64,000 nucleotides of DNA, from the NCBI GenBank assembly GCA_964528155.1, contig CAZGRL010000007.1:1-64000 (forward strand). The letters run 5' to 3'. Positions 16,476 through 24,595 of this stretch are shown one piece after another (position 1 is the stretch's first letter; the number at the start of each line of letters is the position of its first letter). A program made the position numbers and the translations under genes. The notes beneath the pieces were generated by a model. The model was not told where the DNA came from, did not search any database, and saw only the letters and a program-made list of their open reading frames with translations. This stretch comes from G001797105 sp964528155. GTDB taxonomy: Bacteria > Chloroflexota > Anaerolineae > Anaerolineales > E44-bin32.

Positions 16476-17459
16476 ATGAAGCGGATTCTCTCAATCGACG
16501 GAGGCGGTGTCCGCGGGATCATCCCACTGGCTTGTCTCGTGCGCCTTGAGGCAAAAGAAGCCAAGCCGAGCCGCGAGATCTTCGACTTCGTCGCCGGCAC
16601 ATCGACCGGCGCCCTCATCGCCGCCGGAATCGCCGTCGGGATCAGCGCCCGCGGGCTGCTCGCCCTGTATCGCAAGCTGGCCAACAAGGCCTTCGAACGC
16701 CTGCCGTGGTGGCAGATCTTGCTCAACGGCGGCAATCATCGCTACAACAACGAATTCATCGATCAGACGCTTGTCCAGGTTGGGGCAGATCTCCCCCTCA
16801 ATAGCCTTCCGATCGACGTCATGATCACCGGCAAGAATACCGAGACCGGCCGAACCGATTTCTTCGTGCGCGACAACTCGGGAAATGCCGAACGCTGGGG
16901 GACGATGTCACTCAAGGACGCCGTGCTGGCCAGCATTGCCGCGCCGACGTACTTCCCGGCTCACACGGCTCAGGTCCTGGGGGAGGAGCACACCTGGGTC
17001 GACGGCGGGGTCGGCGTAGCCGGCAACCCGTGCTACCAGGCTGCCGTCGAAGCGCTGTTCTACACAGATGGCGACTATCAGCCCGGGGATCTCCAGATGC
17101 TTTCCTTTGGTACGGGCAGCGCCCCTCACCCCATTGATCCCCAGCGGGCCAACGCCATCGCCTGGGCCGGATGGGTTCGGTCGGAGCTTCTGGAGGACTC
17201 GGCCGATTGGCAGACGTACGTCACCCGTCGCGAATACGGGATGAGCGATCGAGTCGACTTCCGCCGCTACCAACTCGATCTGGCCGAAGATGTGATGTCT
17301 TACCTGGGGGTGGAAGTCCCGCCGGGCACCGACCTGGCGGACATCGGCATGGACGCCGTGTGGGCGGTCGATCTCCTGGAGAGCATTGGACGCGCCTTCG
17401 CCGCGCGCATCGACTTCGACAATCCGAACGGTCTTGAGTTGAATACCGGAGAGGTCTGA
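16476..17459 (+). CDS. Patatin-like phospholipase
   Basis: A 327-aa patatin-family lipid acyl hydrolase, probably cytoplasmic since there is no signal peptide. The catalytic dyad is visible: oxyanion loop DGGGVRGIIPL at residues 8-18, the nucleophile Ser in GTSTG (about 43-47) and the Asp in WVDGGVGVAGNP (about 176-187). The ATG has GGAAGG about 8 bases upstream. The 255-bp region before it has no other gene. The domain also occurs as an effector in CBASS defence (CapV), but no cyclic-nucleotide synthase or defence gene is adjacent, so a housekeeping lipase is the simpler reading. It converges with the aldo/keto reductase. Confidence 0.88.
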   Translation: MKRILSIDGGGVRGIIPLACLVRLEAKEAKPSREIFDFVAGTSTGALIAAGIAVGISARGLLALYRKLANKAFERLPWWQILLNGGNHRYNNEFIDQTLVQVGADLPLNSLPIDVMITGKNTETGRTDFFVRDNSGNAERWGTMSLKDAVLASIAAPTYFPAHTAQVLGEEHTWVDGGVGVAGNPCYQAAVEALFYTDGDYQPGDLQMLSFGTGSAPHPIDPQRANAIAWAGWVRSELLEDSADWQTYVTRREYGMSDRVDFRRYQLDLAEDVMSYLGVEVPPGTDLADIGMDAVWAVDLLESIGRAFAARIDFDNPNGLELNTGEV

Positions 17460-17476
17460 CCGGAAAACCCCCGGGC

Positions 17477-18445
17477 TCAGTCTTCGGGAACGGGTTCGTT
17501 CCCAAGGACCATATCAATGCGGCCCAACACTTCCTCGTCGAGCCGGTCGACGACATCCAGTGCACCCAGGTTCTCGATCAACTGATCCACCTTTGTGGCG
17601 CCGGTGATCACACTCGATACTTGCCGCTTGCGCAAGATCCATCCAATCGCAAGTTGAGCCGGCGATACGCCGAGGTCTTCCGCAATCCCGCTGATCTTCC
17701 GGGCTTTCTGCAAGTTCTCATCGCTCAGGATCCCGCTAAGCCAGTCGTATTGCTCAAGCGAAAGCCGTGCCCCCTCCGGTTTCCCCTGGTTGTACTTGCC
17801 GCTCAGAAGCCCCGAGCGGAGCGGGCTCCACGTCACCATCCCAAAACCCAGATCATCGGCCGCCGGCACGAGTTCATCTTCGACCTTGCGGCGCACGAGC
17901 ATGTTGTAGTGGGGCTGCTCCACTGCCGGCGGGTATAGTCTGCCCCGTTCTGCAATCCGGTAAGCGTTGGCGATCTGCCCCGCCCGCCATTCCGACGTCC
18001 CCCAGTACATCACCTTCCCCTGATGGATCAGGTCGTCCATGGCGCGGACGACTTCCTCCAGCGGAGTTTCGGTGTCATATCGGTGGCAGAAGTATAGATC
18101 CAGGTAGTCCACGCCAATTCGCTTCAGAGAAGCGTGACACGACTCCATGATGTGCTTGCGCGAGAGACCGCGCCCATTCGCGCCCTCGAAGGAGCGCCAG
18201 TAGACCTTACTTGAAAGGACCAGAGCCTCCCGTGGCAGGTCCTTAATGGATGCGCCGAGCGCCTCCTCCGCACGGCCGCCGGAGTACACGTCGGCGACGT
18301 CGAAGAAGTTGACGCCCAACTCATATGCCTGACGCACAATCTCGCTCGTCCTCTTGACGTCGATCTGCTCCCCGAAGGTGATCCAACCACCGAGCGAGAT
18401 CGCGCTGAGTTTGAGACCGGACCTCCCCATGTTTCTGTATTCCAT
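17477..18445 (-). CDS. Aldo/keto reductase, Kv-beta-like family
   Basis: A 322-aa NADPH-dependent oxidoreductase of the AKR superfamily (TIM barrel). It resembles the voltage-gated K+ channel beta subunit / YghZ group: YRNMGRSGLKLSAISLGGW at the N-terminus, the tetrad residues Asp and Tyr in FFDVADVYSGG, Lys in LSSKVYW and His in YFCHRYDTETP, then WGTSEW and SPLRSGLLSGKY. The start at 18445 was chosen because AGGAGATCAG precedes it and the family N-terminus begins here. Substrate unknown, probably small aldehydes or ketones. Confidence 0.9.
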   Translation of the reverse strand: MEYRNMGRSGLKLSAISLGGWITFGEQIDVKRTSEIVRQAYELGVNFFDVADVYSGGRAEEALGASIKDLPREALVLSSKVYWRSFEGANGRGLSRKHIMESCHASLKRIGVDYLDLYFCHRYDTETPLEEVVRAMDDLIHQGKVMYWGTSEWRAGQIANAYRIAERGRLYPPAVEQPHYNMLVRRKVEDELVPAADDLGFGMVTWSPLRSGLLSGKYNQGKPEGARLSLEQYDWLSGILSDENLQKARKISGIAEDLGVSPAQLAIGWILRKRQVSSVITGATKVDQLIENLGALDVVDRLDEEVLGRIDMVLGNEPVPED

Positions 18446-18864
18446 CTGATCTCCTGGGATCTGCGCACATGCGATTGCGCGAGCCGCGCCGCCATTATAG
18501 CCGTTGGAGGTCGGGTGTGGCCTTCGTGCTATACTGCACTCGGCGGCGCACGCCTCTTCCCAGCCGACGGCGGCCCACTGCAAGACGGGGCGACTCAGCG
18601 TCGAAAAGGGCCGTCCACTGCGAAGAAGGACGGTCCATCTCAGGGCCCCGTATCCGGGGGCCCGGCCGGCAACTCGACCTCTCTTGTGCGGGACGAAGCA
18701 AAGCCAGGCCACCCCGATTCGGAGGAGAGCAGCCTACCTGTTCGCCCGATTCCTGGCGGATGCATTCGAAGCCGGCTCGCCCGAACGCCGGGCCGGTTGC
18801 CTCGATCTGATCCTGCCGGTTGATGAGACCCTGCGCGGTTCACGCGCGTGTGGAGCCTGACTGC
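18446..18864. other. Divergent intergenic region with GC-rich inverted repeats
   Basis: About 420 bp between the aldo/keto reductase and tdh. A short palindrome is seen (GGGCCCC at 18643-18649 with GGGGCCC at 18657-18663), and a TATACT sits at 18530-18535 without a well-spaced -35. An open frame runs on the plus strand from 18504, but its composition is arginine-rich shadow-like and no family is recognisable, so no gene is called. Confidence 0.5.
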
Positions 18865-19905
18865 ATGACAGACACCATGAAGGCGGTCTTGAAGACAAAG
18901 CCGGGGAAAGGCCTCGTAGTCGGAGAGGTCCCGATCCCGATGGTCGGTCCCGATGAGGTTCTGGTCAAGGTGCGGGCTGCCTCGATCTGCGGGACCGATT
19001 TGCATATCTACAACTGGGACCCGTGGGCGGCCAGCCGATTGAAGCCGCCCCTTGTCGTCGGCCATGAGGTGTGCGGAGAAGTCGTCGAGCGCGGCTCGAT
19101 GGTACGTACGCCAGCGATCGGCGATTTCGTCTCGCTCGAGTCTCACGTGATCTGCAACACGTGCTCCTTCTGCCGTACGGGCCGGGGCAATCTGTGCGAG
19201 AACACACATTTGATCGGCGTCGACCGCGATGGCGGGTTCGCCGACTACATCGCCATCGCCGCTCAGAACGCCTGGCCCAATCCGGCCGACCTGCCGGTTG
19301 AGGTCGCCGTGCTCCAGGAGAACTTCGGCAACGCCGTGCACACGGCATTTGCTTTCGATCTGCGGGCGAAGAAGGTGTTGGTCACCGGTTGCGGCCCCGT
19401 CGGGTTGATGACGATCAGCGTCGCCCGGGCTATCGGAGCCCGGGCGATTTACGCCTCCGACATCAGTCGCTACCGTCTCGATATGGCCAGGCGGATGGGG
19501 GCCGATCTTGCCCTCCATCCCTCGGAAGACCCCCTTTCCGAGAGCGTCCTCGAGGCTACCGACGGCGAGGGCGTCGATGTACTCCTGGAGATGTCCGGGG
19601 CACCTTCCGCCATCGATCAAGGCTTCTCACTACTCAAACCGGGAGGCGATGCGGCCCTGCTGGGGGTGGCCCCCGGTTCGTTCGAGTTCGATTGGAACCA
19701 CCACATCGTGTTCAAGGGGGCCCATGTGCTGGGGATCACCGGGCGCCAGCTCTGGCAGACGTGGTATCAGGGGCGCGGCCTGGTCCGGTCGGGTGCCGTC
19801 GACCTGACGACAATGGTCACACATCACTTCCGACTGGAAGAGTTCGATCAGGCCTTCGCGGTGATGGCTTCAGGGGACTCCGGGAAGGTCATGCTCACCC
19901 CGTGA
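18865..19905 (+). CDS. tdh: L-threonine 3-dehydrogenase (zinc alcohol dehydrogenase family)
   Basis: A 346-aa zinc-dependent medium-chain dehydrogenase. The catalytic-zinc region reads ICGTDLHIYNWDPWA, the form typical of threonine 3-dehydrogenases, followed by GHEVCGEVVERG. Structural zinc ligands appear in CNTCSFCRTGRGNLC. The Rossmann motif is VTGCGPVGLMTI. Threonine is expected to be oxidised to 2-amino-3-oxobutyrate with NAD+. The ATG at 18865 has GGAG nine bases upstream; a second Met four codons later is possible. The usual partner, 2-amino-3-ketobutyrate CoA ligase (kbl), is not adjacent, so the substrate assignment rests on the motif alone. Confidence 0.82.
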   Translation: MTDTMKAVLKTKPGKGLVVGEVPIPMVGPDEVLVKVRAASICGTDLHIYNWDPWAASRLKPPLVVGHEVCGEVVERGSMVRTPAIGDFVSLESHVICNTCSFCRTGRGNLCENTHLIGVDRDGGFADYIAIAAQNAWPNPADLPVEVAVLQENFGNAVHTAFAFDLRAKKVLVTGCGPVGLMTISVARAIGARAIYASDISRYRLDMARRMGADLALHPSEDPLSESVLEATDGEGVDVLLEMSGAPSAIDQGFSLLKPGGDAALLGVAPGSFEFDWNHHIVFKGAHVLGITGRQLWQTWYQGRGLVRSGAVDLTTMVTHHFRLEEFDQAFAVMASGDSGKVMLTP

Positions 19906-20136
19906 AAAGCGGCGATTTGGCAAGCATGCTCGCGGGCGTGCCGCTCCCCGCACCAACCAATGGTAGGGCTCTCCGGTTTCATTCGACTTCCGTCCTTTTG
20001 GCCCATCGCATTTGAGGTCGGCTGGCACGCCAGGTAGAATCAGCACTCGGCCCTTTAGTCTGACGCGGGCGCTCGGCATGCGGCCCCAAATGACGTCGGA
20101 AGGAGGGCCTCCCACGCAGGAGAGGCCGGCATCCGG

Positions 20137-21006
20137 ATGAGAACCACCTTCGCCGCAAGCTGTGCAATCGCCCTCGGGCTCGGGCTGGCCGGCTGCAGCC
20201 GATCGGCCGCCGAACTCCCGACTTCGCAGGTCCAGGCCAGTCTATTGCCGCCAACGTTGACTTCCGTCTTCCCGCTGCCCACGCTCCCGACGGCTCTGCC
20301 CAGCGCCACCTCGCCTCCACCCAGTACGGCCACCTACACTCCCACGCCTACCATCACCTCGACCCCCTCTCCGGGTCCAAGCCCCTCGCCGACGGGGCCG
20401 GGGCTTTCGCCGGACGATCCCCGCCACATGCTCAATCTTTCCGCCCCGGACTACACCGACGACTTCAGCTCGCACTTGAAGTGGGGCGAATTCAGCTATC
20501 CCGAGTCGGCCACGAACGTATACGCCGAAGGCGGATTGAAGGCGAAGGACAACGTCGTTGATCACACCATCTGGTGGAGCGTATCCGATCAGGCCGGGGG
20601 TGACGTGTATGTCGAGGTCACCGCCCGGGTGGGTGAGTGCTCGGGTGAGGACGGGTACGGCCTCGCCGTTCGCGTCGGAGGCGAGAACTTCGATCGCGGC
20701 TACGCCCTCGAGTTCTCATGTAACGGATCGTATCGCCTTCGGAAGTTCATCGGCAACGTCAATCCGGCCGTGCTGGTCGATTGGTCGCCGTCAGACCAAA
20801 TTCAATCAGGCGTCGACGCCACAAACCGAATGGGCCTGCTGGCGAGAGGCGACATGCTCTATGCCGTCGCCAATGGCGAGATCATCAGTGAGGCATCCGA
20901 CAACGAATATACCTACGGCTTCTTCGGCCTGTACGCCAGCGCCGAAGACATACCGGGGCTTGATGTCGTCTTCGACGACTTTGCATTGTGGCACCTGCAG
21001 CCTTGA
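20137..21006 (+). CDS. Pro/Thr-rich lipoprotein with C-terminal concanavalin-like domain
   Basis: A 289-aa surface lipoprotein. The signal ends in lipobox LAGC, with Cys at residue 20. Residues about 45-95 are a Pro/Ser/Thr linker of the kind that crosses the cell envelope in Chloroflexota. From about 105 on, the sequence (YTDDFSSHLKWG, YVEVTARVG, GYALEFSCNG, VVFDDFALW) looks like a concanavalin/DUF1080-like beta-sandwich often involved in glycan binding. The next gene encodes a protein with the same layout, so the two look like tandem paralogues. No enzyme motif is visible. Confidence 0.75.
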   Translation: MRTTFAASCAIALGLGLAGCSRSAAELPTSQVQASLLPPTLTSVFPLPTLPTALPSATSPPPSTATYTPTPTITSTPSPGPSPSPTGPGLSPDDPRHMLNLSAPDYTDDFSSHLKWGEFSYPESATNVYAEGGLKAKDNVVDHTIWWSVSDQAGGDVYVEVTARVGECSGEDGYGLAVRVGGENFDRGYALEFSCNGSYRLRKFIGNVNPAVLVDWSPSDQIQSGVDATNRMGLLARGDMLYAVANGEIISEASDNEYTYGFFGLYASAEDIPGLDVVFDDFALWHLQP

Positions 21007-21085
21007 TAGCGATTTCGAACGAGATCCCAACCGGGCCGGACTCGATCGACCTGACCGCATCTGACCAGGCATCGATTGATAGCCG

Positions 21086-21982
21086 GTGAACTTTCCACGA
21101 GAACCAGCCTGGGCAGGCGAGCTTGATGCCAACCCAAGCCCAGCGTCGCCCCGTTTCCGAAATCACCACTTCCGGGGATGGCGTCTACTGGTGCACGTTC
21201 TGATCAGTCTGCTCATCTGGGGTTGCTCATCCCCGACTGTTACTCCCACGATGACCTTGACCCCGTCTCCCCTCCCTCCAACACCGACTTTCATCATACC
21301 GACGGCGCCCCCAACTTCGACGCCGTCCCCCGCTCCCACCCTCTCGCCGACTCCAAATCTGCTCTTCGGAGTCGGGCCGTTCCTTTTCCGGGATGGGTTC
21401 GATCGGAACGCTGGCTGGGCTGTCGGCGAAGACAGCCTGGGAGGGACGAGCATCGCCGACGGACGGCTGGTGCTGTCTGTCCGGAATCCCAAGACCTATC
21501 GCTACGCCATCAGCCCGGTTTCTCAACTTACTGACTTCTACGCCGAAGTCGTTGTTCGCCCATTGATCTGCAACGAGGATGACGAGTTCGGGCTGATGTT
21601 TCGCTTTGATCCGGACGGCAACCACTTCCGCATGAGCCTCGCCTGCAGTGGCAGCGTGCGCGTCGTGCGCGTCCTCGGAGGCCAATCTTTCAACTTGATC
21701 CCTCCGACGGAAACGTACGAGGTCATCCCCGGGCCTCTGGTTGAGAACCGCCTCGGTGTACTCGCGGTCGGTGCGGACTTCCACTTGTTTATCAACGGGG
21801 CCGAAGTATTGAGTATGCGCAACGGCCAGATCCCGATCGGGACGCTGGGGTTCTTCGTCCACGCCGAGAGTTCGGGTCAGACCACGGTGGCGTTCGACGA
21901 CCTCTCGGTCAGGGCCGTTCAGGCAACGCCGACGCCGACTTCCGCTTCCCTTGTGCAGCCCACGCCGGGGCAGAGTCCATGA
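21086..21982 (+). CDS. Paralogous Pro/Thr-rich lipoprotein with concanavalin-like domain
   Basis: A 298-aa protein with the same arrangement as the preceding gene: membrane segment VHVLISLLIWGC ending in a lipobox-like Cys, a long Pro/Thr linker (about 50-95), then a beta-sandwich with matching landmarks (FRDGFDRNAGW, FYAEVVVRPL, FRMSLACSGSVRVVR, VAFDDLSV). The only in-frame initiation codon well upstream of the hydrophobic segment is the GTG at 21086, which gives an unusually long 35-residue n-region, so the start is uncertain. The stop overlaps the methyltransferase start by four bases (ATGA), tying this pair translationally. Confidence 0.7.
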   Translation: MNFPREPAWAGELDANPSPASPRFRNHHFRGWRLLVHVLISLLIWGCSSPTVTPTMTLTPSPLPPTPTFIIPTAPPTSTPSPAPTLSPTPNLLFGVGPFLFRDGFDRNAGWAVGEDSLGGTSIADGRLVLSVRNPKTYRYAISPVSQLTDFYAEVVVRPLICNEDDEFGLMFRFDPDGNHFRMSLACSGSVRVVRVLGGQSFNLIPPTETYEVIPGPLVENRLGVLAVGADFHLFINGAEVLSMRNGQIPIGTLGFFVHAESSGQTTVAFDDLSVRAVQATPTPTSASLVQPTPGQSP

Positions 21983-22806
21983 GCAAGGAACGGCCCTTTC
22001 GAAACAGACTGAATGCACTGACATCGAAGGAGTGGCTCAAGTTCCAGAAGTCCTGGTTTGTCCACAATCCCCCACGGCGACAGAAGGAAGTTCTTCGACA
22101 CCCCGCCAAGTTCCCCGAGACACTTGCCCAAGAGTTCATCGAGTTCTTCACCAAACCTGGGCAGATGGTGTTCGACCCGATGGCCGGCACAGGCTCAGCC
22201 TTGATCGCCAGTCTGCGCGCCGGCCGGCAATCGATCGGGGTCGAGCTCAATCCGGCCTATGCCGAAGTCGCGCGCGAGCTCATACGCGCGGAGCTCGCGT
22301 GCCTCGGACCGAGCGCGGCCGATCTGCGCTGCGAGGTGATCACCGGTGACGCGGCTAAGTTGTCCTTCGGCGATCTCCCGTCGATGGACTATGTCCTCAC
22401 TTCTCCACCCTATTGGAACATGCTGCATGCGCGCGGGGCCAAGACGCAACGCTCGCGGCGGGCTTCAAAATCCCTGGATGTGGTGTACTCGGATGATCCG
22501 GCCGATCTGGGAAACATCGACGACTACGAGGAGTTCCTGGAGCGGCTGGCGGGGATCTACGAGTCCCTCCAGGCGATCCTCCGCCCGAAGGCCTACTTGA
22601 CGATCATCGTCAAGAACGTCAAGAAGGGCGGAAGAATCTATCCTTTGGCATGGGATCTGGGGAAGCGATTAGCCGAGACGTATACGCTCAAGGACGAGCG
22701 GATCTGGTGTCAGGATGACATCCGGCTTGCGCCGTACGGTTTGGGAAACGCGTGGGTGAGCAACACCTTTCATCACTACTGCCTTCAGTTCCGTTGGGAG
22801 CCGTAG
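21979..22806 (+). CDS. Orphan DNA methyltransferase, SPPY type
   Basis: A 275-aa SAM-dependent DNA amino-methyltransferase. The SAM-binding motif I is FDPMAGTGSALIASL (about 54-68) with GVELNPAYAEVA following. The catalytic motif IV is TSPPYW (about 140-145), the SPPY form usual in N4-cytosine enzymes, although N6-adenine activity cannot be excluded. There is no target-recognition region of the size seen in restriction enzymes, and no restriction endonuclease or specificity gene nearby, so this is an orphan enzyme, possibly epigenetic. It starts inside the stop of the lipoprotein gene (ATGA). Confidence 0.85.
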   Translation: MSKERPFRNRLNALTSKEWLKFQKSWFVHNPPRRQKEVLRHPAKFPETLAQEFIEFFTKPGQMVFDPMAGTGSALIASLRAGRQSIGVELNPAYAEVARELIRAELACLGPSAADLRCEVITGDAAKLSFGDLPSMDYVLTSPPYWNMLHARGAKTQRSRRASKSLDVVYSDDPADLGNIDDYEEFLERLAGIYESLQAILRPKAYLTIIVKNVKKGGRIYPLAWDLGKRLAETYTLKDERIWCQDDIRLAPYGLGNAWVSNTFHHYCLQFRWEP

Positions 22807-22817
22807 CACAGGTGAGT

Positions 22818-22852
22818 CAGGCTCCCGGAGCCTTGAAGGCTCCGGGAGCCTG
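22818..22852. terminator. Bidirectional hairpin between converging genes (repeat copy H)
   Basis: A perfect inverted repeat of 17 bp arms (CAGGCTCCCGGAGCCTT and its complement) around one base lies between the methyltransferase and the receiver/reductase genes, which converge here. The arm AGGCTCCCGGAGCCT recurs exactly in the hairpin at 60706-60738. A transcription terminator for both sides is the likely role. Confidence 0.7.
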
Positions 22853-22858
22853 GTTGGA

Positions 22859-24520
22859 TCAGACCGTCTTCAGATACTGGTGCACCAGGCTCACAGCGAT
22901 CGCCCCCTCACCGACAGCCGAGGCCACTCGCCGGATGGCGCCCTGACGCACATCGCCCGCAGCGAAGATACCGGGCACGCTCGTTTCAAGCATGTATGGA
23001 TCACGTTGCAGGCGCCACCCCTTGGGTCTGCGGCCGCCCTGGGTCAAATCCGGTCCCGTGAGAATGAAACCGACGCGGTTTCTCTCCACGACATCAGCGA
23101 CCAGATCCGTGTGCGGAGCCGCTCCGATGAAGATGAACAGCGCCGCCGCGTCCATCGTTTGAGGCTCGCCTCCGTCAATGGGAGTGATCGTGATTGCCTC
23201 CAACTTTTCCTTACCATGAACGGCGGTCACTTTCATCCGCACCACGATTTCGATGTTTTCCCGTCCCTTGATCTGATCGATCAAGTACTGTGACATGCTC
23301 GAATCAAGGCTCTCGCCGCGCACCACCATCGTCACCTTGGCGGCGTAGCGAGAGAAGAACATCGCGCCTTGCCCTGCGGAGTTCGCGCCCCCGACGACGA
23401 AGATGTGCTTGTCCCGGTAATGCGCAGCTTCAGTCAGCGCCGCTCCATAGTACACGCCAGCCCCTGTCAGCTCGTCGACCCCCTCGAGTTCGAGCTTGCG
23501 CACCGAAACACCGGTGGCGATGAGCAGCGCATGACAGCTCAGTTCCGTCCCGTCGCTCAAGGCGACGAAACGATAAGGATCATTGATACGCACGGCCGTG
23601 GCCTCGACGGTGGTCAGGATCTCGGCGCCAAAGCGCTTGGCCTGTGCCGTTGCACGCCGGGCGAGGTCCGCCCCGCTGACGCCGCTGGGAAAGCCGAGAT
23701 AGTTCTCGATCCTTGAGCTCGTTCCCGCCTGACCGCCCGTCGCCTCCAGTTCGATCATGGCCGTGCGCAATCCTTCCGAGGCACCGTACACTCCGGCGCC
23801 CAAGCCTGCCGGCCCGGCGCCGACGATAATCAGATCGTAGAACGGCTGGGTGGCTTGAGTCTGCAGCCCGACCCTCTCGGCCAGGCTGCGGTTGTCGGGT
23901 TCGGCCAGGAATGATCCGTCCGGGAAGAAAACGACGGGGAGCTTGGCCTCCCCTTTGATCGCGCCTTCGACCAGCTCTTTGGCCACACTGTCCGACTCGA
24001 TATCCAGCCACTGGTACGGAATCTGATTCCTCGAGAGGAAGTCCTTGACTGCATGGCTGGTCGGTGACCAGAGCGTCCCGGCCACCCGGATGCCGTCGTA
24101 CGGAATCGGTACGGTCGCCAGCCAATCGCTCAGCAGATCATCCAGGACCGGGTAAAGGTTCTGTTCCGGCGGGTCCCAAGGCTTCAACAGATAGTGATCC
24201 AGCCCAACCTGGTTGATGCTTTCGATCGCCGCCTCAGTGTCGGCATAGGCAGTCAGCAGCACCTTCCGCGCTTCCGGGTAGATCTTCATCGCCCGAGTGA
24301 GGAACTCGGTCCCAATCATGACGGGCATTCGTTGATCCACCAAGAAGAGCGCAACCGGATCGTTTCGCTGCTTGAGGCGCTGAACAGTCTGCATCGCCTC
24401 GGTGCCGGATCCGGCCTTCACGATCCGGTAGTCCCCCCGGTAGTGCTGACGCAGATCGCGCTCGACCGCGTTCAACACCTGCGGCTCATCGTCGACCGTC
24501 ATGATGATTGGCTTGGCCAT
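22859..24520 (-). CDS. Fused receiver / glutaredoxin-like / thioredoxin-reductase-like flavoprotein
   Basis: A 553-aa three-domain protein. Residues 1-125 form a receiver (VDDEP, phospho-acceptor Asp in LFLVDQRMP, Lys in LLKPWD). Residues about 140-225 form a glutaredoxin-like fold in which the thiol pair is absent (GTLWSPTSH). Residues about 230-553 form a thioredoxin-reductase-type FAD/NADPH domain (IVGAGPAGLGAG, VVGGANSAGQGA, GIFAAGDVR), but the usual CATC is replaced by GAALTE. It should bind FAD and pyridine nucleotide yet cannot do classical dithiol transfer; partner and reaction are unknown. It lies 75 bp downstream of the cyclase/TPR gene on the same strand and could be co-transcribed with it. 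Confidence 0.88.
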   Translation of the reverse strand: MAKPIIMTVDDEPQVLNAVERDLRQHYRGDYRIVKAGSGTEAMQTVQRLKQRNDPVALFLVDQRMPVMIGTEFLTRAMKIYPEARKVLLTAYADTEAAIESINQVGLDHYLLKPWDPPEQNLYPVLDDLLSDWLATVPIPYDGIRVAGTLWSPTSHAVKDFLSRNQIPYQWLDIESDSVAKELVEGAIKGEAKLPVVFFPDGSFLAEPDNRSLAERVGLQTQATQPFYDLIIVGAGPAGLGAGVYGASEGLRTAMIELEATGGQAGTSSRIENYLGFPSGVSGADLARRATAQAKRFGAEILTTVEATAVRINDPYRFVALSDGTELSCHALLIATGVSVRKLELEGVDELTGAGVYYGAALTEAAHYRDKHIFVVGGANSAGQGAMFFSRYAAKVTMVVRGESLDSSMSQYLIDQIKGRENIEIVVRMKVTAVHGKEKLEAITITPIDGGEPQTMDAAALFIFIGAAPHTDLVADVVERNRVGFILTGPDLTQGGRRPKGWRLQRDPYMLETSVPGIFAAGDVRQGAIRRVASAVGEGAIAVSLVHQYLKTV

Positions 24521-24595
24521 CTTCTCGTTATCCTTCTTCCGTCGCTCGTCCGCGTGGATCTATGTTCTTGTTCTCAACTGACCAGCAGGGAGCGA

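Noticed and set aside
16476..17459. Patatin as a CBASS defence effector
   Set aside because: No cyclic oligonucleotide synthase, Cap2/Cap3 or other defence gene adjacent; neighbours are metabolic.
18640..19620. A long minus-strand open frame across tdh
   Set aside because: Shadow frame of tdh; no motif and no start signal.
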